DNA of 64,000 bases, taken from Liolophura sinensis. Taxonomy: Eukaryota; Mollusca; Polyplacophora; Chitonida; Chitonidae. The position numbers and the translations under genes are program-made. Every line of letters begins with the position of its first letter. The stretch's first letter is position 1. The stretch lies in NCBI RefSeq assembly GCF_032854445.1, contig NC_088304.1, positions 9,437,704 through 9,501,703 of the forward strand, read 5' to 3'. Of this stretch, positions 57,561 through 64,000 are shown piece by piece. The notes beneath the pieces are model-generated. The model did no database searches. It was not told where the DNA came from and saw only the letters and a program-made list of their open reading frames with translations.

Positions 57561-59230
57561 GCCCAATGTTGACATTCCATCATTTATTACCCTTCAGATG
57601 ACAGAATTGGGCAAATGACAGTGCATCAATGTGTGCATTGTGTGAGCGGTAAAAAGCGACAAGAAAACGAAAGTAAAACATGCTTTGTGTATACTGTTAC
57701 ATACTATCGTAATCCTGATGAAAACTTTAAAACTGAAATATAACCTCTGTTGTGAAAACGGACCACTTTTATCAATATTCGTGAACAACTTATCCACACA
57801 ACATACACAGCGAGGAACTACTACTCCTTAATGGCTGATATCCGCGGCAGAGAAAATTTTGTAGCGAACAAAGCATTACAAATTGGCGCGAAATCAGCCT
57901 TTATGAATTAGACACTTATATCCCAAAGTATAATAAACGTATGCTATTTGAAGTTACAGCAACATTTAGCGAACACTTTAGGGCTTGAGTTGAAACAATG
58001 TTAGCATTAAATGTTTACAAAGTTCGGCGTGATTGATGAGTCCAGTCTGTTTATAGAGGTAAGTTGACAGAAGCACGTGGAATGAACTCCGATGTAGCCT
58101 ATACAGTGTCACATCTTCAGGAGGTAAACATCATTAAAGTAAACGATGAAACGACAGTCTGTCTAACGGTTAAAGTTTAAGGCTGCGCACACACTGTGGT
58201 CATCTGAAGCTGAAAACGCTTATCCACGGAGTACATCACTTGCTGCCAACATCTTACTGAATTCCTGTCTCACAAACTTATCAATCCTCACACACAGGAG
58301 AGCTCCACAACGGGTATTACACCACTACGAGGTAACAGTACAATGCCTGTAGCAGACATTCAAACTATTGAAAGTGTGGGTTTTAAAAAGATTGATAAAT
58401 AGCATGAGTATGTTAAAGTATGAAGAGAAGCCCTATAGGTATACAACTCAAATGTATTGTTTGTATGTCAAAAAGTATCTGGTTATCAAGCTGGGAAACT
58501 TTTGTTCATTGACATTTCTATGCGTTGATACCTAGACAACGGAGGTAAACTAAACGGCATTTAATCTATATCATCAGACCACCAAAAGAAGTGCACGCAA
58601 AATTACCTGATCACGTTCTCCCACGACCTTTTGTCTCCTAGGGAAAAACTTAAAGATGACTAAGCGTTGTGAGTGGTAAAAATGGGAAATACATAATCTG
58701 TCGGTGTTTAAGGTGTTCACAGAAGGCCAGTCGTATACATCCACAGTTCTGGCTGTCTGCCTTTCAGTTCTGACATTTAGTGCTCCCTTCTTACGCCACT
58801 CACTTGACCGTTTCGATTTCTACGCTTTATAAATGTGAAAAGTTAGTGTATGGTGTATACCGGAGGCGTCAAACAACCTCCAAAACTAACAAAATTGAAA
58901 GTATGATAATGCAGTTATAGATTTCTCAAACTAAACGTTGTTCGACTCATTTCAGCCTTGCGAATAGGTGACGTGAATATGACGACGAGAGCAAGATTTG
59001 ATAACAGGATCACAAACAGCGACTTTTATAGTCTGTTCACCTCTTTTCTGTGAAGGATAGTCATAACTATTGATAACAACGTCTGTGGAATACCGTCGAA
59101 GAATTAATGCAGTGGCAGAACAAATGGTAATTAAATTTGCTGTCGTATAAACCTTAGTAGTTTTCGTGACGTTCACCCATCAATGTAGTCTTCACGATTA
59201 CCCATAAGGCACCTCCCGAAGACGCTTCGT
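57561..59230. other. No gene recognised
   Basis: One minus open frame, 58952-59176 ('VAVCDPVIKSCSRRHIHVTY'), looks protein-like in composition but has no copy or known domain that I can name. The rest is unassigned. Confidence 0.35.
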
Positions 59231-59339
59231 TGTCATTTGTACTGATAAAGTACTTTTGTGATTATGTTTACAATGAAAAGATCTCTACCACGGGTCATGT
59301 GGTGATCAGGAATCCAAGCTCCAACGATTCGAACAGTCG

Positions 59340-59512
59340 AACAGTTAATTAACTGACTTCTTTCTAACAACCCACTAATCACACCGTCCCATTCATCCAC
59401 GGACTCGCCAAATCTATCGCAAAAAAAAAGAATTGATAACAATATATCTCAAAGAACAACTTACCACGAGCTACTCTATTCGATACACAGATTTCTATGT
59501 ACTAAAGTTTTC
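59340..59512 (-). pseudogene. Exon-like segment M5, copy 2, frameshifted
   Basis: Same acceptor context ('gtgatcttcattag') as copy 1. Reads 'L', stop, 'YIEICVSNRVARGKLFFEIY', then after a one-base shift in a T run 'DRFGESVDEWDGVISGLLE'. The downstream minus frame continues 'STVRIVGAWIPDHHM'. The flanking intron DNA (59510-59640) also matches 57060-57130 and 60010-60160, so three copies once existed. Confidence 0.45.
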
Positions 59513-59641
59513 CTAATGAAGATCACTTTCCGATTTTCTGAACCATGGTCAACTTCGTCATTTATACTTTAGTTCCGATTGGGAGAAATGTGACGTAAAC
59601 ATTAATGCAGTGTACATTCAGCATGTAACCATTATTACAAC

Positions 59642-59989
59642 CTTATAGTTAGAGTGTCCGCCTCGAAGTCAGGAGACCCGGAATGAAACCCCGGGCGGCT
59701 CATACCAAAAACTTTGAAAACGGAAACATACTTGTTGGCGCCTCGCTTGGAGCGCAGCACTGAGAGGTTGGAGCAAGGAAACATGACTGGTCCTCTCGGT
59801 GTCAATACGATGTGACTTGGTGGAGTGGCATGTCTGGTGTCTTCGGCACTTCAGTGGCAGCTGCACTTTGGTGGCATGGACTCGTCCCGCTGCAAGAAGG
59901 CACAGCATATACACATACCTGATGACTCCTCGTCGTCACATGACTGAAAAATTGTTAAGTACGACGTTAAATGGTAAGCACTCATTCGG
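59642..59989 (+). mobile_element. SINE-B, near full-length, 9-bp duplication
   Basis: tRNA-like head ('agttagagtgtccgcctcga', 'agtcaggagacccgg'), body 'gcgcagcactgagaggttgg', 'agcaaggaaacatgactgg', and tail 'catgactgaaaaattgttaa', 'gtacgacgttaaatgg'. Duplication TATTACAAC at 59633-59641 and 59990-59998. It separates the second and third copies of the M5 flank. Head-like parts should not be read as a tRNA gene. Confidence 0.85.
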
Positions 59990-60199
59990 TATTACAACAT
60001 GTATGATAGTTTTCCTAATGAATGTCTCTTCCGGTTCACTGAACCAGGCTTATGTTGTCATTAAGACATTAGTTCTGATTGAAAGGAATGTGGTATAAAC
60101 GATAATGTATTATTGTACTTTATATATCCAACATGTTACACTCACATAATCAATCTGTTAATTTTAAGAGAAAGTCTGTTGTGTGAGGGATGCTGGAAT

Positions 60200-60345
60200 G
60201 GTATCTTTTATTATAACAAAATATTCTGTCATATTCACCATAATATCTAATAGAATCTTTACGTTGGAATAATAGAATATGTGTGTTATATTTAACAGAA
60301 CAATTTGCTGTAACAGCAGAATACATTCTAGCTTTAATCAGACAA
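60200..60345 (+). repeat. Repeat C copy
   Basis: Counterpart of 15930-16085; shares 'atattctgtcatattcacca', 'taatagaat', 'tttaacagaacaatt.gctg' and 'acagcagaatacattct'. Confidence 0.6.
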
Positions 60346-60349
60346 CAGA

Positions 60350-61370
60350 CTTTCTATTAAAGTTAACAGATTTTGGGGTATTAAATATAATATAAAAGAC
60401 TTACAGTAAACAGTGTAAAACGAGATCAGCAACGATAGCTGGCAGATGAAACCAGACGTAATCAGACGTAACCAGTGAAATACGGCCTCCTGTCACTTTA
60501 CTTCAGTTAGGGGTTTATTGTAACTGTTCATGGAAACGGTAGCAAATTACACGCTCCCTAGCAAATTGGCAAAAGCAGAATTTTGCAAATGTTAGTTGAT
60601 GTTAATTGCAATGTATTAGACGCCACTGGTCTTGAATCAATCAAAATGCTGTGTTGTCACCACATTGGATATACCATAACATTATATAAAAACAATGTAT
60701 AATGTCATTGTTATCAAGGAAATCTATGTACAGATTTAAGGGGCCGATCTGAAATACATTTAGCGCTTTTTTCTAAGTCCATATTAGAAAGCAATATTAC
60801 GAACTAAAAACAGTGGGGTTAAAGCAGATGTTTGTATGCATATCAGTTCCGCTTTCACAAGAACGTGTTGGGGGAGAAAGATGGATTTCAGACGCGATAA
60901 ATGTCGAAAAGACTGATGATCGTTTTGAATGGAAAATGTCAGAAGATACAGAAACAGGCTATGACAAGGTGAATACTAGTTCATCAATCATCGCTGGGAA
61001 ATGCGACGAGTAAATTCAGCAGAGCAGTTTTTATGCTTTCTCACAAATGGCCAGAGTCAGTAAAGCTTGTTTTCTAAGCAGACACAACCAGTCATTTCCA
61101 TAATTTTCGAAATTAATCTAATAACACATTATTTTAATTATTGTGCAATCACAAACTATGAGTTGTAAGGCTTAGCATGTGCTATTAATTACAAACTGGA
61201 ATATAATATATATAAAAGAAAGTCATTGAAATGATCAGTACGGTTATGGTGTCTTTGCTTAGTGTTTTATACGGAGCAGAAAAAAGTTAAATGGTTAGAA
61301 AAAAAAATTAAATAGAAAAAACACACACACACAAGTTTCAAAGTGTCAGTTATGATTTTTTTAATAAGAC
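60350..61370. other. No gene recognised
   Basis: The open frame at 60813-61013 has no recognisable motif. A short (AC)n run is at about 61319-61333. Confidence 0.45.
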
Positions 61371-61378
61371 GAAAAGAT

Positions 61379-61510
61379 GTCGTGCGCACGACGTAATAAT
61401 GATCTCTTGTGCACGACTTAACAAAGATCTTGTGCGCAGGACATAAGTATGCATTTCTACTGGTCAGTCGTGCTCTCGTGGTCTTCATTAAGTCATTCGT
61501 ACGAGATCTT
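61379..61510. repeat. Degenerate palindromic repeat cluster (GTCGTGCGCACGAC type)
   Basis: Perfect 14-bp palindrome GTCGTGCGCACGAC at 61379-61392, followed by variants 'cttgtgcacgactta', 'cttgtgcgcaggacata', 'cattcgtacgagatc' and 'catgcgaacgactta' at irregular 25-60 bp spacing, several adjoined by 'gatct'. Confidence 0.55.
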
Positions 61511-61629
61511 TACTATGTCATGCGAACGACTTATTAAAAAACATAACTGAAAGTTTAAAAGCTGTGTTGATATTTTTCTTCTTTTTCCAATTTTTTTTCT
61601 AACCCTGTCACTTTCACGGCTCCGTAGCT

Positions 61630-61850
61630 TTACGTATGAGCGATATTTTTTCAGAGAAGAGGGGATTCGCAAGCCACGTAGTTCTCTATTTGGCTGGGAT
61701 CTCCGAGGCATGGTCCCTTTTCATTATTTTAATGTTATTATATGTTGAATGTGATGACAACATCGCATTTCGAGTAATTCTAGACCCGTGACGTCTACTA
61801 AATTGCAGCTAACATCAGTGTATTTTTATAAATCTAATTTTGCTGATGAA
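61630..61850 (-). repeat. Duplicated block, partner at about 62930-63110
   Basis: 'ccgaggcatggtcccttt' against 'ccgacgcctggtcccttt', then 'taattctagacccgtgacgt' against 'taattccagaccattgacgt', then 'ctactaaattgcagctaac' against 'ctagtaaattgcaactaac', then 'aattttgct' against 'aattctgct'. Confidence 0.7.
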
Positions 61851-62462
61851 GCCTGAAATTTGCTTCTACTTATATTCTCCATAATGTTATTATCCTTTAT
61901 ATTGTTTTTTTTTTACGCTCGGTTATTAATTCTTAATCTCCAGTTCAAAAGAACGCGAACTGAAGAAAAAATTCTAAAAAAAATTAATACCGATTTAAGA
62001 TACCTTGAATAGTAAACTTTCAGTTGACATTTACATTAGTCAGGTGTTGTCTTTTACTCTAACAAGAAAGACACTATCAGAAACAGCCTCAAAGATTGGG
62101 AAATCTGAATTGTTAAATTATGGCCCTTCGGTCCAGAAAGAAATTATATGTTTAGCATTAATGGAAGGCTAGTCCATCTAATCTTGTTATTTATCATATA
62201 AACAAGATTCCAGTTCCAGGAAATGCATGCCACTTACGTGAATTTTTAATCCCTTAGGCGATTATTAGAAATTGTCCTTAAAAAACTGGTTCCACCAACA
62301 CAGATTTTGTCTGGAAAACTATTTTTTGTATTAGGAAAGGCTTCTACGTTAATATTTTCGTTTTTTATTTAAGATAGAAGGTCAAAAGCAAAAAAATAAG
62401 GTTAGACTGTACAAATGTACACGTAGAAAGTGCACGTATTCTTGGAATTAAAAGCCATTTAA

Positions 62463-62715
62463 GCCTCCGTGGGTCTAGTGGTTTGCACGACAGCCCGGCA
62501 CAGTGACCCAGAAGCCTCTGACCAATGCGGTCTCTGTGAGTTCAGCTCATGCTGGCTTCCTCTCAGTCCGTATGTGGGAAGGTCTTGCAACAACTTGCGA
62601 ATGGTCGTGGGTTTCCCCACGGGTTCTGCTCAATTTTCTCCCACCATAATGCTGGCCGCCGTCGTGAATGTGAAATATTTTTGAGTACGGCATAAAATAC
62701 CGATGAAATAAAATA
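62463..62715 (+). mobile_element. SINE-A, full-length but diverged
   Basis: Starts 'gcctccgtgggtctagtggt', includes 'cagaagcctctgaccaatgc', 'ccgtatgtgggaaggtct', and the tail 'gagtacggcataaaatacc'. CpG sites are often mutated, suggesting an older copy. Duplication not clear. Confidence 0.9.
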
Positions 62716-62929
62716 TATAAAAAGCTATATAGCGTTAAGATTTAATCTTAAGAATAATGAGACCTGCAGAGTTCAGCAAGAGTTCAGTGTATTTTATCTT
62801 TTTTGAGGTACAGCTGTGAGGTGTGGAGGCGTAATGTTATGCAAGGGAGTATATATTTATCTGATAGGTATAAAATTATATCATTACTCGAATTTGACTA
62901 AAAGCTGTGCTGAAAACCCGTTTTGAAGT

Positions 62930-63110
62930 GATCAAGACCTTTGTTTGTCCACCTAGATTCAGCTGGTAGGCTAAGCATCCCCGACGCCTGGTCCCTTTGC
63001 ATTGCTTTAATGATAGTAATTCCAGACCATTGACGTCTAGTAAATTGCAACTAACGTCACTGCACATTTTTTTTACCTAATTCTGCTTAAGCCATGGTGC
63101 CAGGGAGCGT
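62930..63110 (-). repeat. Duplicated block, partner at 61630-61850
   Basis: See partner entry. The SINE-A at 62463 lies between the two copies. Confidence 0.65.
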
Positions 63111-64000
63111 GTAAATTGCCACTATTGATGTATTTACATGAACAGTTAGAATAAAACCGTTACTGAGGTAAACTGACAAGAGGTCGTATTTTACCGGTTA
63201 CGTGTGATCATTTGCCAACTATCACACTGTCGTTGCTGCTCTGGTCTTACTGGCTATGCTATGCGTCTTAATTATAATGTTCAGTGTGTGAGAGTTGGAC
63301 ATTAAATTCCAAACCACCAGCTAGACAATTTCTCAAGGACCCGGTTTATGTTTCCCTTGGAGCACGCCCTAGGCAGCACCATTTTGTAATCAATATGGTT
63401 ATTACTCGATAGGAAACGAAATAAAAAAAATAACTCAGAAGAATGCAGTTTAACATTTAAGACGCCAAGAATGGTAATTTGACGGTTTAAATAGATTAGA
63501 TATTTGATGACATCAAACCAAGTTTGGCATTATCAGAAATAAAAGCGGGTTGGCTGGTGATATATTCTAGAACATACGCTTCAACCTTGTTTCTTTTAAA
63601 ATAATTTAAAGATAACCTTATCAAAGTAAAGATATATTTGGCTCTTATAATGGTTTCAAAGACTTCTTCTCTGTAGAAGATCCGTTGCACGAATTTGTGA
63701 TTTTAAGCGCTCGGGTTAATTACCAGTATATTATGTACCAAATCTTTGCTGGACTGAACTTACTAGATCATTTAAATGAATAATTTCTTTGGTTGATTCA
63801 AAGATTTTACCTGTGTTCAGAACAATATTTTAGCCACTTAAAGGAGGGAATATTAGCTCGTTCGGTGATAATTCAACTTATGCCAGCGGTTCTTTTACCA
63901 TTTTCTGTAGGCGATCCCTGAATTGTGTTGTATACTTATCTAATGTCCGTTTGAAACATGTGTTCCGTGGTCATGTAACCTCAAGTCTGCCGTGTAGACT
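63111..64000. other. No gene recognised
   Basis: AT-rich, short open frames only. Nothing supportable to the end of the window. Confidence 0.45.

Noticed and set aside
58952-59176. Protein-like minus frame ('VAVCDPVIKSCSRRHIHVTY') as an extracellular domain exon
   Set aside because: No second copy, splice sites or named domain could be seen, so it was left unassigned.
56925-59512. Firm call of a glutamate receptor or discoidin-domain gene
   Set aside because: Only one short motif supports either; diagnostic neighbouring motifs (PLTIT-like, TM segments, or the LR-x-EL-x-GC end) are absent or unconvincing.

Overview
The window looks like intergenic, repeat-dense DNA from an animal, probably a lophotrochozoan (mollusc or brachiopod). 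It is AT-rich, has no dense bacterial-style coding, and carries tRNA-derived SINEs, a Penelope-like retroelement, an RNase H-bearing LINE, a pogo-type DNA transposon, a solo LTR, a 50-bp satellite and several microsatellites. The taxon guess rests on my memory of the SINE 3' tail (TTGAGTACGGCGTAAAACACC...) from molluscan-type genomes and was not checked. I found no intact host protein gene, rRNA, true tRNA or CRISPR array.

Layout. 0-8.3 kb: plus-strand copies of a degenerate exon/intron cassette, with SINEs at 1.1, 4.0 and 6.9 kb. 8.2-10.6 kb: a broken Penelope-like reverse transcriptase on the minus strand, lying between units of one 33-bp minisatellite. 11-21 kb: duplicated non-coding or exon-like blocks plus five or more SINE pieces. 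21.7-24 kb: nothing recognised. 24-26 kb: a cluster of SINE pieces. 26.7-30.3 kb: a satellite of about 73 units of 50 bp. 31.9 kb: five 39-bp repeats. 33-34.7 kb: (CTGT)n and (TA)n microsatellites. 34-38 kb: minus-strand cassette copies interrupted by SINEs. 38.4-40.6 kb: a pogo-like transposon with terminal inverted repeats and TA duplications. 41-42.3 kb: another cassette copy. 42.6-43.6 kb: a 987-bp solo LTR. 45.0-50.7 kb: a near full-length I/Nimb-type LINE flanked by a perfect 14-bp duplication. 51.9-54.8 kb: a further cassette copy. 55-63 kb: duplicated minus-strand exon-like blocks and two more SINEs.

The most interesting signal is the recurring cassette. The same short exon-like segments recur in several diverged copies, with conserved protein-level residues and conserved GT...AG introns of about 70-80 bp. 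The ones I could read are broken by stops or frameshifts, except one clean 100-nt exon at 7977-8076. They look like remains of a tandemly duplicated multi-exon gene family (or of an intron-containing mobile element) that I cannot name. SINE insertions with clear target-site duplications cut into cassette copies and so are younger. A second theme is a shared 3' tail motif in two SINE families and in one cassette block, which suggests mobilisation by one common LINE machinery.
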